From Actinomycetes bacterium (GTDB lineage: Bacteria > Actinomycetota > Actinomycetes > Actinomycetales > Microbacteriaceae): DNA of 13,183 nucleotides. Below are positions 5,741 to 13,087 of this stretch, one piece after another. Under the pieces are notes generated by a model that searched no databases, had not been told where the DNA came from, and saw only the letters and a program-made list of their open reading frames with translations. The DNA lies in contig JAEWJG010000315.1 of assembly GCA_023386675.1 (NCBI GenBank), positions 1-13,183 of the forward strand, written 5' to 3'. The translations under genes and the position numbers were made by a program. Positions within the stretch are counted from its first letter, which is position 1; the number at the start of each line of letters is the position of its first letter.

Positions 5741-6718
5741 ATGACGACCTCCTCCCCCGCGTGGGGCATCCTGGGCACGGGCGGCATCGCCGGTGCGATG
5801 ACGCGCGACCTGCAGCTCGACGGGCACACCGTCACCGCGGTCGGGTCGCGCAGTCCCGAGTCCGCCGCCCGCTTCGCCGCCGCGCACGGCATTCCGCGGT
5901 CGCACGGCAGCTACGAGGAGCTGGTGGCCGATCCGGATGTGGATGTCGTCTACATCGCGACGCCGCATCCCCAGCACGCGCCGAACGCGCTGCTCGCGCT
6001 CGCGGCCGGCAAGCATGTGCTGGTCGAGAAACCGTTCACGATGAACCAGGCGGAGGCGCAGGCGATCGCGGACGCGGCCACGGCGAACGGGCTCGTCGCG
6101 CTCGAGGCGATGTGGTCGCGCTGGCTGCCGCACATGGAACGGCTCCAGGAGATCGTCAGCGACGGCACCCTCGGCGAGCTCCGCTCGGTGGTGGCCCACC
6201 ACGACCAGCGCACGAACCCCGACCCCGAGGGCCGGATGCTGAACCGGGCGCTCGGCGGCGGCGCGCTGCTCGACCTCGGCATCTACCCGGTGTCGTTCGC
6301 CTGGGACGTGCTCGGCGCACCGAGCGAGGTGCTCGCGCTCTCGACGCCTACCGCGACAGGCGTCGACCGGCAGACATCCATCCTGCTCGGCTACGACAGC
6401 GGCGCCCAGGCGGCGCTGACCACGACCCTGGATGCGGCGGGCGACAACAGCGCGACCGTGCTCGGCACGGACGCCCGCGTCGAACTCGACGCCACCTTCT
6501 ACGCGCCCACCAGCTTCCGCATCGTCGACCCGGGCGGCCGTGTGCTCGAGACCTACGAGTCGCGCATCGAGGGCCGCGGGATGCAGTACCAGGCGCGCGC
6601 CATCGAGCGGCTGATCGCGGCGGGCGGCGGAGAGGACTCACGGCTTCCGCTGTCGCAGTCGGTGGCGATCATGGGCACGCTCGACACCATCCGGGAGCGC
6701 ATCGGCCTCGAGTACTGA
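5741..6718 (+). CDS. Gfo/Idh/MocA family NAD(P)-dependent oxidoreductase
   Basis: A 325-residue cytoplasmic dehydrogenase. The N-terminal Rossmann fold has the dinucleotide motif GILGTGGIAG (9-18) and VVYIATPHPQH (69-79). The family signature EKP is at 96-98 (HVLVEKPFTMN). The C-terminal substrate domain carries GGGALLDLGIYPV (172-184), typical of the D-xylose 1-dehydrogenase/dihydrodiol dehydrogenase branch; substrate is probably a sugar or cyclic diol but is not fixed by sequence. Length is normal. The ATG at 5741 is chosen over upstream in-frame starts because homology begins within ten residues and TACGAT ends six bases before it. It stands alone, 78 bases before the SDR operon, which has its own promoter-like element. 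Confidence 0.9.
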   Translation: MTTSSPAWGILGTGGIAGAMTRDLQLDGHTVTAVGSRSPESAARFAAAHGIPRSHGSYEELVADPDVDVVYIATPHPQHAPNALLALAAGKHVLVEKPFTMNQAEAQAIADAATANGLVALEAMWSRWLPHMERLQEIVSDGTLGELRSVVAHHDQRTNPDPEGRMLNRALGGGALLDLGIYPVSFAWDVLGAPSEVLALSTPTATGVDRQTSILLGYDSGAQAALTTTLDAAGDNSATVLGTDARVELDATFYAPTSFRIVDPGGRVLETYESRIEGRGMQYQARAIERLIAAGGGEDSRLPLSQSVAIMGTLDTIRERIGLEY

Positions 6719-6751
6719 CCAGCGCCCTTCCACCGCCCCTGCGCCCGGCGT

Positions 6752-6788
6752 TAGAGTGCGGCTAGGGCGCTGGCCCGGCGGGAAGGAG
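6752..6788 (+). promoter_or_regulatory. Promoter (-10 TAGAGT) and ribosome binding site for the SDR operon
   Basis: TAGAGT (6752-6757) fits TANNNT and would start transcription near 6764. A strong Shine-Dalgarno, GGAAGGAG (6781-6788), lies eight bases before ATG 6797. No good -35 is seen. This is a conventional leader, in contrast to the leaderless genes nearby. Confidence 0.5.
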
Positions 6789-6796
6789 CGTCGAGG

Positions 6797-7543
6797 ATGA
6801 CCGATCTCACGGGTCGCAGGGCCCTCGTCACCGGCGGTGCGAGCGGCATCGGGCTGGCCTGCGCGGAGGCCTTCGCCGCGGCGGGCGCGCACGTCACCAT
6901 CGCCGACCTCAACGGCGACGCGGCGCGCGACGTCGCCGAGCGGCTGCGCGGGGACGCCTGGGAGATCGACCTCTCGAAGACCGTGGAGCTCGCGCAGGCG
7001 GCGGTCGACACCGACATCCTGGTGAACAACGCCGGCATCCAGACGGTGCGCCCGATCCAGGAGTTCGAGCCCGAGACGTTCGCGCTCATGCTGCGGATCA
7101 TGGTCGAGGCGCCGTTCCTCCTCATCCGGGCCGCGCTGCCCGGGATGTACGAGCGCGGCTTCGGCCGGATCATCAACATCTCCAGCGTCCACGGGCTGCG
7201 CGCGAGCGAGTACAAGTCGGCGTACGTCACCGCCAAGCACGGGCTCGAGGGACTGTCGAAGACCACGGCGCTGGAGGGCGGCCCGCACGGCGTGACCTCC
7301 AACTGCATCAACCCCGGGTACGTCCGCACACCGCTGGTGGAGAAGCAGATCGCCGACCAGGCCCGGCTGCACGGCATCCCGGAGGACGAGGTGGTCGAGA
7401 AGGTGATGCTCACAGAGGCCGCGATCAAACGGCTGGTCGAGCCCGCCGAGGTCGGCAGTCTGGCGCTGTGGCTGGCCGGCGACGATGCCGGGATGGTCAC
7501 CGGCGCGAGCTACACCATGGACGGCGGCTGGAGCGCCCGGTGA
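6797..7543 (+). CDS. SDR-family dehydrogenase, probable D-3-hydroxybutyrate dehydrogenase
   Basis: A 248-residue classical short-chain dehydrogenase, cytoplasmic. It has the cofactor motif TGGASGIG (12-19), NNAG (77-80) and catalytic Ser130, Tyr143 and Lys147 (YVTAK). Asp37 after beta2 (IADLNG) favours NAD. The C-terminal half, GYVRTPLVEKQI ... RLVEPAEVGSLALWLAGDDA ... DGGW, closely follows bacterial D-3-hydroxybutyrate dehydrogenases, which oxidise 3-hydroxybutyrate to acetoacetate. The family is certain; the substrate is likely but unproven. It has a strong Shine-Dalgarno. Its stop overlaps the next start (TGATG), so it is translationally coupled to the first alpha/beta hydrolase and heads a three-gene operon. 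Confidence 0.85.
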   Translation: MTDLTGRRALVTGGASGIGLACAEAFAAAGAHVTIADLNGDAARDVAERLRGDAWEIDLSKTVELAQAAVDTDILVNNAGIQTVRPIQEFEPETFALMLRIMVEAPFLLIRAALPGMYERGFGRIINISSVHGLRASEYKSAYVTAKHGLEGLSKTTALEGGPHGVTSNCINPGYVRTPLVEKQIADQARLHGIPEDEVVEKVMLTEAAIKRLVEPAEVGSLALWLAGDDAGMVTGASYTMDGGWSAR

Positions 7544-8436
7544 TGCCTTACGCGCCGTTCACCGCACCGGTCGACGGCGGTGAGCTGGCCGGCGGCGTCT
7601 GGAACCCGGACGCCGCGGGCACACCGCTGCTCGCCATCCACGGGATCACCGCCAGCCACCGGGCCTGGCTGCTCGCCGCCGAGGCGCTGCCCGGAACGCG
7701 GATCGTGGCGCCCGACCTGCGTGGCCGCGGCCGCAGCTCCGGCCTGCCGGGACCGTACGGTCTCATCCAGCACGCCGACGATCTGGCCCGCGTGCTGGAT
7801 GCGTTCGGCGTCGACCGCGCCGTCGTCGCCGGCCACTCGATGGGCGCCTTCGTCGCGGTCCGCCTCGCCGGGCGCCACCCCGACCGCGTGGAGCGCCTGG
7901 TGCTCGTCGACGGCGGACTGCCGATCCCTCCGCCCGAGGGCGTCGCCCCGGAGGACGTCCCGGCCGCCCTGCTCGGGCCGTCGCTCGCCCGGCTGCGGAT
8001 GCGGTTCGCCACCCCGGCCGACTACGAGGCGTTCTGGAAGCAGCATCCCGCGATCGGGCCGTGGTGGAACGACGCGATCGCCGACTACGTGTCGTACGAC
8101 CTCGCCGGCGAGCCGCCCGAGCTGCGGTCGAGCGCCGACGAGGCCGCCGTCTCGGTGAACGCGGTCGAGCTCGATGGCTCGGGCGGCTACGCCGAGGCGC
8201 TGGAGGCGTTGGAGACGCCGATCGCGTTCATCCGGGCGCCCCGCGGGCTGCTCGATGCCGCGCCGCTCTACGATCCGGCCGTCATCGCCGAATGGCGCCG
8301 CCGGAAGCCGGGGATGCGGATGAACGAAGCCGACGACGTGAACCACTACACGATCTTGATGACGGAGCTCGGCCTCCGGCAGGTCGTCCCGCTGCTCCGC
8401 CCCACCGCCCCGCACCCGAAGGAGACACCCGCATGA
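7543..8436 (+). CDS. Alpha/beta hydrolase 1
   Basis: A 297-residue alpha/beta-fold hydrolase without signal peptide. The oxyanion-loop motif is IHGITASH (32-39). The nucleophile elbow is GHSMG (97-101, Ser99). The catalytic His is probably His268 (VNHYT), and the acid is likely Asp238 in RAPRGLLDAA. A cap insertion rich in Trp/Tyr (about 130-200) should set specificity. The substrate, an ester or lactone by family, is unknown. ATG 7543 overlaps the SDR stop and removes a 25-residue Arg-rich upstream extension that merely reads the SDR gene out of frame. Its stop overlaps the next start (ATGA). Confidence 0.85.
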   Translation: MPYAPFTAPVDGGELAGGVWNPDAAGTPLLAIHGITASHRAWLLAAEALPGTRIVAPDLRGRGRSSGLPGPYGLIQHADDLARVLDAFGVDRAVVAGHSMGAFVAVRLAGRHPDRVERLVLVDGGLPIPPPEGVAPEDVPAALLGPSLARLRMRFATPADYEAFWKQHPAIGPWWNDAIADYVSYDLAGEPPELRSSADEAAVSVNAVELDGSGGYAEALEALETPIAFIRAPRGLLDAAPLYDPAVIAEWRRRKPGMRMNEADDVNHYTILMTELGLRQVVPLLRPTAPHPKETPA

Positions 8437-9485
8437 CCGGAACACTGCTGCCGGGCATCGACGCCCGCACCGTCCGCACTGACCGCTACACCGCCAACGT
8501 GCTGGAGCGGCCGGCATCGGGCGAGGAGGTCCAGACCGTGCTGTTCGTGCACGGCAACGTCTCGTCGTCGCTGTTCTGGCAGCCGCTGATGCTGTCCCTG
8601 CCCGCGGGCATCCGCGCGCTCGCGGTCGACCTGCGCGGCTTCGGCGACAGCGAGGTGCTCCCGGTGGATGCGACCCGCGGCGTGCGCGACTTCTCCGACG
8701 ACGTCGCCGCGGTCGCCGACGCGCTCGGTCTCGGCGCGGTCCACGTCGTCGGATGGAGCCTCGGCGGCGGGGTGGTGATGCAGCTGCTGCTCGACCGGCC
8801 CGACCTGGTCGCCAGCCTGACGCTCGTCTCCCCGGTGTCGCCGTACGGCTTCGGCGGCACCGCGCTGGACGGAGCCCTGCTGAATCCGGACGCCTCCGGC
8901 ACGGGAGGCGGCGGCGCGAACCCCGACTTCATCGCCCGGCTCGCCGCGGGCGACACCGGCGAGGAGTCGCCGACCTCCCCGCGCGCCGTCTACCGCTCGT
9001 CCTATGTCGCGCCGGGTTTCGAGTCCGAGTACGAGGACCTGTGGGTCGAGTCGATGCTCTCCACGGCGACCGGGCCGGACAACTACCCGGGCGACGCGGG
9101 GGTCTCAGAGCACTGGCCCGGCTTCGCGCCCGGCACCCGCGGCATCCTGAACACCCTCGCGCCGACCTACTTCAACACCTCCGGCATCGTGGACGCGCCC
9201 GCGAAGCCGCCGATCCTGTGGCTGCACGGGGACGTGGACGCGATCGTCGGCGATGCGTCGTTCTTCGACCTCAACCAGCTGGGCGCGGCAGGCGTCATCC
9301 CCGGCTGGCCGGGCGAGGACGTGGCGCCGCCGCAGCCGATGCTCGCGCAGACCCGTGCGGTGCTCGGCCGCTACGAGGAGAACGGCGGCCGGACCCGCGA
9401 GGTCGTCTTCGAGAACTGCGGCCACTCGGCCCACATCGAGAAGCCCGAGGAGTTCCGCGCGGAACTGCTCGCCTGGATCAGCTGA
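8433..9485 (+). CDS. Alpha/beta hydrolase 2
   Basis: A 350-residue alpha/beta hydrolase without signal peptide. It has FVHGNVSS (38-45), the nucleophile elbow GWSLG (107-111, Ser109), a probable acid Asp269 in HGDVDAIV and His331 or His334 in NCGHSAHIEKP. It is longer than the preceding hydrolase because of a Gly/Asn-rich insertion and cap (about 135-255). The two are not close copies, so they probably act on different bonds or different steps. GAAGGAG (8417-8423) and the ATGA overlap give coupled translation. Its last eight bases overlap the 3' end of the convergent tetR gene. Substrate is unknown. Confidence 0.85.
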   Translation: MTGTLLPGIDARTVRTDRYTANVLERPASGEEVQTVLFVHGNVSSSLFWQPLMLSLPAGIRALAVDLRGFGDSEVLPVDATRGVRDFSDDVAAVADALGLGAVHVVGWSLGGGVVMQLLLDRPDLVASLTLVSPVSPYGFGGTALDGALLNPDASGTGGGGANPDFIARLAAGDTGEESPTSPRAVYRSSYVAPGFESEYEDLWVESMLSTATGPDNYPGDAGVSEHWPGFAPGTRGILNTLAPTYFNTSGIVDAPAKPPILWLHGDVDAIVGDASFFDLNQLGAAGVIPGWPGEDVAPPQPMLAQTRAVLGRYEENGGRTREVVFENCGHSAHIEKPEEFRAELLAWIS

Positions 9486-10098
9486 GGGTTGCGGCCGCGT
9501 CCAACGCCCCGCGCCCCAGCCCCAGCATCCCTTCGACCGCCCGCGCCAGGACCGGCCCGCGGTCGCCGCCGCCCCAGCGGACCAGCGCCTGCGCGTTGAG
9601 GCCGTCGATCATGCCGAGGAGTTGCCACGCGGCCTGCGCCGGGTCGTCGGCGTGGAACTCGCCGGCCGCCAGCCCCTCCTGCACGATCCCGAGGATGAGC
9701 TCCTGCCAGGCGTCCATCTGCTCGCGCACCGCGACGGCGAGCGCCTCGTTCCGCCGGCCGAGCGCCCACGCCTCCACCCACACCAGCGTGACGTCGTCGC
9801 GCGTCCCGTCGAGCAGGGTCCGCAGGAGCACACCCAGCCGCCGCGTGGGTCCTTCGGTGCGGGCCAGCAGCGCGCGGACCTCCTCCAGCTCGGCGCCGAC
9901 CACCGCGGAGAAGGCGGACGCGACCAGCGCATCCATCGCCGGGTGGTAGTGCGCGACCAGCGCAGGAGTGACTCCGGCCCGCCCCGCGACACCGCGCAGC
10001 GTGACCGCGGCGAGTCCGTCGGTCAGCGCGAGATCGCGCGCGGCGCTCGCCAGCTCGGTGCGGCGCTCGGCGGGCGGGCGGCGGGGGGCTCTTGACAT
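9478..10098 (-). CDS. TetR-family transcriptional repressor
   Basis: A 206-residue TetR-family regulator. The N-terminal DNA-binding domain (about 10-58) has the helix-turn-helix VTLRGVAGRAGVTPALVAHY (32-51), here with His50 in the usual recognition-helix region. The rest is a helical ligand-binding and dimerisation domain, including Trp-rich helices (VWVEAWALG). It resembles BetI-like members in that the ligand may be a cationic amine, but that is inference. ATG 10098 is used because TATACT on the minus strand ends nine bases before it. A strong palindrome lies between it and the divergent agmatine deiminase gene, so it probably represses both that operon and itself. Confidence 0.88.
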   Translation of the reverse strand: MSRAPRRPPAERRTELASAARDLALTDGLAAVTLRGVAGRAGVTPALVAHYHPAMDALVASAFSAVVGAELEEVRALLARTEGPTRRLGVLLRTLLDGTRDDVTLVWVEAWALGRRNEALAVAVREQMDAWQELILGIVQEGLAAGEFHADDPAQAAWQLLGMIDGLNAQALVRWGGGDRGPVLARAVEGMLGLGRGALDAAATLS

Positions 10099-10121
10099 GA
10101 TCCGCCCAGTATAGGTACTTT
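10092..10121 (+). promoter_or_regulatory. Promoter of the agmatine deiminase operon
   Basis: TTGACA (10092-10097), a consensus -35, and TACTTT (10116-10121), a TANNNT -10, are 18 bases apart. Transcription would begin near 10128, at the left edge of the TetR operator. The -35 overlaps the tetR start codon. GGAGGA (10167-10172) is the ribosome binding site for ATG 10177. Confidence 0.6.
10108..10113 (-). promoter_or_regulatory. -10 element TATACT of tetR
   Basis: On the minus strand TATACT, one base from the TATAAT consensus, ends nine bases before the tetR ATG, predicting a leader of only a few bases. The operator occupies where its -35 should be and no good -35 hexamer is seen there. It lies inside the spacer of the divergent promoter. 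Confidence 0.55.
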
Positions 10122-10124
10122 CGA

Positions 10125-10156
10125 GACATCTATTGATCGCACGATCAATAAATGTC
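10125..10156. promoter_or_regulatory. TetR operator (32-bp palindrome)
   Basis: The core at 10131-10150 has perfect 9-bp arms, TATTGATCG and CGATCAATA, around CA. Outside a single mismatched pair (10130/10151) a further 5 bp, GACAT and ATGTC, extend symmetry to 10125-10156. In this GC-rich DNA the AT-rich palindrome stands out. It lies just downstream of the predicted aguA transcript start and over the tetR -35 region, so bound TetR would block both. Assignment to the adjacent TetR is inference from position. Confidence 0.8.
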
Positions 10157-10176
10157 GCCGACCGATGGAGGATTCG

Positions 10177-11211
10177 ATGACCTGGCGCATGCCCGCCGAG
10201 ACGGCACCCCACGAGCGCACCTGGATGGCGTTCCCGCGCGCCGGCCTCACCCTCGGCGACGACGCGGCCTCCGCCGAAGAGGCCTACGCCTCCTGGACCG
10301 CCGTCGCCCACGCGGTCGCCGAGTACGAGCCGCTCACCATGGTCGTCGACCCGACCGAGCGCGACCGGGCGAAGCGGATGCTCGGAAGCCACATCGAGCA
10401 GGTGGAGGCACCCCTCGACGAGTTCTGGATGCGCGACTTCGGCCCCACCTTCGTCGTCGACGACGAGCGCCCCGGCGTGCTCGGCGCGGTCGACTGGACG
10501 TTCAACGGCTGGGGCGACCCGGAGTGGGCGGAGTGGCGCAAGTCCGCTGAGATCGCCCGCTTCGTCGCGGAGCGCACCGGCGCCGAGCTGGTCAGCTCGC
10601 TGCTCGTCAACGAGGGCGGCGGCATCCACGTCGACGGCGAGGGGACGGTCCTGCTCACCGAGACGGTGCAGCTCGACCCGCGGCGCAACAAGTACGCCGA
10701 CAAGGCGCGCGTCGAGGCCGAGATGGCCCGCACGATCGGTGCGACGCACGCGATCTGGCTCCCGCGCGGCCTCACCCGCGACTACGACGACTTCGGCACG
10801 AACGGCCACGTCGACATCGTGGCGACCATCCCGTCCCCCGGGACCCTGCTGCTGCACACACAGCGCGATCCAGAGCACCCCGACTTCGCGGTGTCCCGCG
10901 ACCTGAAGGCGCTGCTGGCGGAGACGACGGATGCGGCCGGCCGCCGCTGGGACATCGTCGAGCTCCCCGCGCCCGCGACCCTCCGCGACGAGGAGGGCTT
11001 CGTCGACTGGAGCTACGTCAACCACCTGGTCGTCAACGACGGCATCGTGGCGTGCGGCTTCGGCGAGGAGAAGGCGGACGCCGAAGCGACCGAGATCCTG
11101 GAGGCCGTGTACCCGGGCCGCCGCGTGACCATGGTCGACTCGCGCCCGATCTTCGAGCGCGGCGGCGGCATCCACTGCATCACCCAGCAGCAGCCGGCGG
11201 TGAAGGCATGA
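10177..11211 (+). CDS. aguA: Agmatine deiminase family protein (agmatine iminohydrolase)
   Basis: A 344-residue member of the agmatine deiminase/PAD-porph family, cytoplasmic. It hydrolyses agmatine to N-carbamoylputrescine and ammonia in the canonical case. Seen motifs: WMRDFGPTF (84-92, Asp87), NEGGGIHVDG (145-154, Glu146), GTNGHVD (207-213, His211, Asp213) and GGGIHCITQQQP (329-340) with the nucleophile Cys334. All catalytic residues are present and length is close to the usual 340-370. ATG 10177 is chosen because GGAGGA lies four bases upstream; ATG 10165 would put the Shine-Dalgarno inside the gene. It is first in an operon with the amidase (ATGA overlap), under the divergent TetR. Other amidine substrates are possible. 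Confidence 0.9.
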   Translation: MTWRMPAETAPHERTWMAFPRAGLTLGDDAASAEEAYASWTAVAHAVAEYEPLTMVVDPTERDRAKRMLGSHIEQVEAPLDEFWMRDFGPTFVVDDERPGVLGAVDWTFNGWGDPEWAEWRKSAEIARFVAERTGAELVSSLLVNEGGGIHVDGEGTVLLTETVQLDPRRNKYADKARVEAEMARTIGATHAIWLPRGLTRDYDDFGTNGHVDIVATIPSPGTLLLHTQRDPEHPDFAVSRDLKALLAETTDAAGRRWDIVELPAPATLRDEEGFVDWSYVNHLVVNDGIVACGFGEEKADAEATEILEAVYPGRRVTMVDSRPIFERGGGIHCITQQQPAVKA

Positions 11212-12911
11212 CGTTCGACGTGGTCGAGGCCTCCATCGCCGACCTCCGGCGAGCGCTCGAGGCCGGCGAGACGACCAGCGAGGAGCTGGTGACGGCGTAC
11301 CTGGCCCGGATCGACGCGTACGACGCGGCGGGTCCCCGGCTCAACGCGGTGGTCGTGCGCAACCCCTCCGCGCTGGAGGAGGCCCGCGCCTCCGACGAGC
11401 GCCGGGCGCGCGGCGAGACCCTCGGCCCGCTCGACGGCATCCCGTACACGGCGAAGGACAGCTACCTCGCCAGGGGCCTGACCGCTGCGGCGGGCTCGCC
11501 CGCCTTCGAGCACCTGGTCGCCCAGCGCGACGCGTTCACGATCGAGCGGCTGCGTGCCGGCGGAGCGATCCTGCTCGGGCTCACGAACATGCCGCCGATG
11601 GCGAACGGCGGGATGCAGCGCGGCGTCTACGGACGGGCCGAGTCGCCCTACAACGGCGACTACCTCACGGCAGCCTTCGGCTCCGGGTCGTCGAACGGTT
11701 CCGGGACGGCGACCGCGGCGAGCTTCGCGGCCTTCGGGCTCGGGGAGGAGACGTGGTCCTCGGGCAGGGCTCCCGCCTCCAACAACGCGCTCTGCGCCTA
11801 CACGCCGTCCCGCGGTGTCATCTCGGTGCGCGGCAACTGGCCGCTGGTGCCGACGATGGATGTGGTGGTTCCGCACACGCGCACGATGGCCGACCTGCTC
11901 GAAGTGCTCGACGTCATCGTCGCGGACGACGCGGAGACGCGCGGCGACTTCTGGCGTGCTCAGCCGTGGGTGGCGCTCCCGGCCGCGTCGGAGCTGCGGC
12001 CCGGGTCGTATCCAGCACTCGCGGACGGTGCGTCGCTCGCCGGCCGCCGTGTCGGCATCCCGCGCATGTACATCAACGCGGACGCAGAGGCGGGCACCGC
12101 CGAGCACCCCGGCATCGGCGGCCCGACCGGTCAGCGGATCGAGACCCGCGACTCCGTGATCGACCTGTGGGAGGGTGCCCGTCGCGACCTCGAGGCCGCC
12201 GGCGCGACCGTGGTCGAGGTCGACTTCCCCGTCGTCTCGAACTACGAGGGCGACCGGCCGGGCGCGCCGACCATCGCGACCCGTGGGCTCGTCACGCCCG
12301 AGTTCCTCCGCCGTGAGATCGTCGACCTGTCGGCGTGGGCGTGGGACGACTTCCTCGACGCGAACGGCGACCCCGCGCTACGGACGCTCGCCGACGTCGA
12401 CGGCGCCCGTATCTTCCCGCAGCCCGAGGGCGCGCTGCCCGACCGCTATACCGGCTTCGAGGACGACATCGCCGACTACCCCGGCTGGGTCCGCGCGCAT
12501 CCGGGAACGACGCTCGAGAGCATCCCAGAGCTCGGCCCGGGCCTGCGCGGCCTGGAGGAGACGCGCCGCGTGGACCTGGAGGAGTGGATGGACGGGCTCG
12601 GCCTCGACGCCGTCGTCTTCCCCGCGGTGGCCGACGTGGCACCCGCCGACATGGATGTGAACCCGGCGTCCGCGGACCTCGGCTGGCGCAACGGCGTCTG
12701 GGTCGCCAACGGCAACCTCGTGCCGCGGCACCTCGGCATCCCGACGGTCACCGTCCCGATGGGCACCATGGCCGACATCGGGATGCCCGTCGGCCTGACG
12801 TTCGCCGGCCGCGCCTACGACGACGCAGCACTGCTCGCTCTGGCCGCCGCCTTCGAGGCGACGCGCCCGGACCGCCGCACCGTCCCGCCGCGCACGCCGC
12901 CCCTCCCCTGA
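11208..12911 (+). CDS. Amidase-signature family amidohydrolase
   Basis: A 567-residue amidase-signature enzyme, no signal peptide. The Ser-cis-Ser-Lys triad is readable: Lys83 in GIPYTAKDS, the cis-Ser in FGSGSSNGSG (157-166), and nucleophile Ser185 in GEETWSSGRAPAS (179-191). The usual T-G-G-S-x-R is replaced by T-W-S-S-G-R, so this is a divergent subfamily. It is longer than typical (about 450-500 residues), with extra sequence in the C-terminal half. Translation is coupled to agmatine deiminase through ATGA, with only a weak GAAGG before it. Context suggests N-carbamoylputrescine hydrolysis or removal of an acyl amide from an agmatine-like compound; this is inference. A strong inverted repeat follows the stop. 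Confidence 0.85.
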   Translation: MTFDVVEASIADLRRALEAGETTSEELVTAYLARIDAYDAAGPRLNAVVVRNPSALEEARASDERRARGETLGPLDGIPYTAKDSYLARGLTAAAGSPAFEHLVAQRDAFTIERLRAGGAILLGLTNMPPMANGGMQRGVYGRAESPYNGDYLTAAFGSGSSNGSGTATAASFAAFGLGEETWSSGRAPASNNALCAYTPSRGVISVRGNWPLVPTMDVVVPHTRTMADLLEVLDVIVADDAETRGDFWRAQPWVALPAASELRPGSYPALADGASLAGRRVGIPRMYINADAEAGTAEHPGIGGPTGQRIETRDSVIDLWEGARRDLEAAGATVVEVDFPVVSNYEGDRPGAPTIATRGLVTPEFLRREIVDLSAWAWDDFLDANGDPALRTLADVDGARIFPQPEGALPDRYTGFEDDIADYPGWVRAHPGTTLESIPELGPGLRGLEETRRVDLEEWMDGLGLDAVVFPAVADVAPADMDVNPASADLGWRNGVWVANGNLVPRHLGIPTVTVPMGTMADIGMPVGLTFAGRAYDDAALLALAAAFEATRPDRRTVPPRTPPLP

Positions 12912-12919
12912 CCCATCGC

Positions 12920-12979
12920 GAGATTTGTGCCAAATCGCGGGTTCCGTCGCCTTCAGAACCGCGATTTGGCGCAAATCTC
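12920..12979 (+). repeat. Nested inverted repeat, likely terminator or dispersed palindromic element
   Basis: Arms 12920-12940 and 12959-12979 pair over 21 bases with one imperfection (12928/12971), which is a U-G wobble in plus-strand RNA. The loop is 18 nt. Each arm is itself palindromic: GATTTG-TGC-CAAATC (12922-12936) and GATTTG-GCG-CAAATC (12963-12977). It starts nine bases after the amidase stop, so it probably terminates that operon. The AT-rich core unlike its surroundings and the double symmetry also fit a REP-like intergenic element. There is no T-run. Confidence 0.7.
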
Positions 12980-13015
12980 AACGAGGGGTCGGGTCGGGCG
13001 GTGACGAGGCAGGTC

Positions 13016-13047
13016 GGTCGCGGGAGGGATGCGGATGGGTCGCGGGA
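13016..13047. repeat. Short direct repeat upstream of the lipoprotein gene
   Basis: GGTCGCGGGA occurs at 13016-13025 and again at 13038-13047, a spacing of 22 bases or about two helical turns. It could be a pair of regulator sites, but the whole stretch is G-rich and low in complexity, so chance is possible. Confidence 0.25.
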
Positions 13048-13087
13048 TGGACGCGCGGGGGGCGTACGGGCTGCGAGCGTGGGAGGC

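Noticed and set aside
10099..11175. Minus-strand extension of the tetR frame across the agmatine deiminase gene, suggesting a 565-residue fusion.
   Set aside because: The upstream part is the antisense of aguA and has no known domain. TetR homology begins at ATG 10098, directly after a -10 element and operator.
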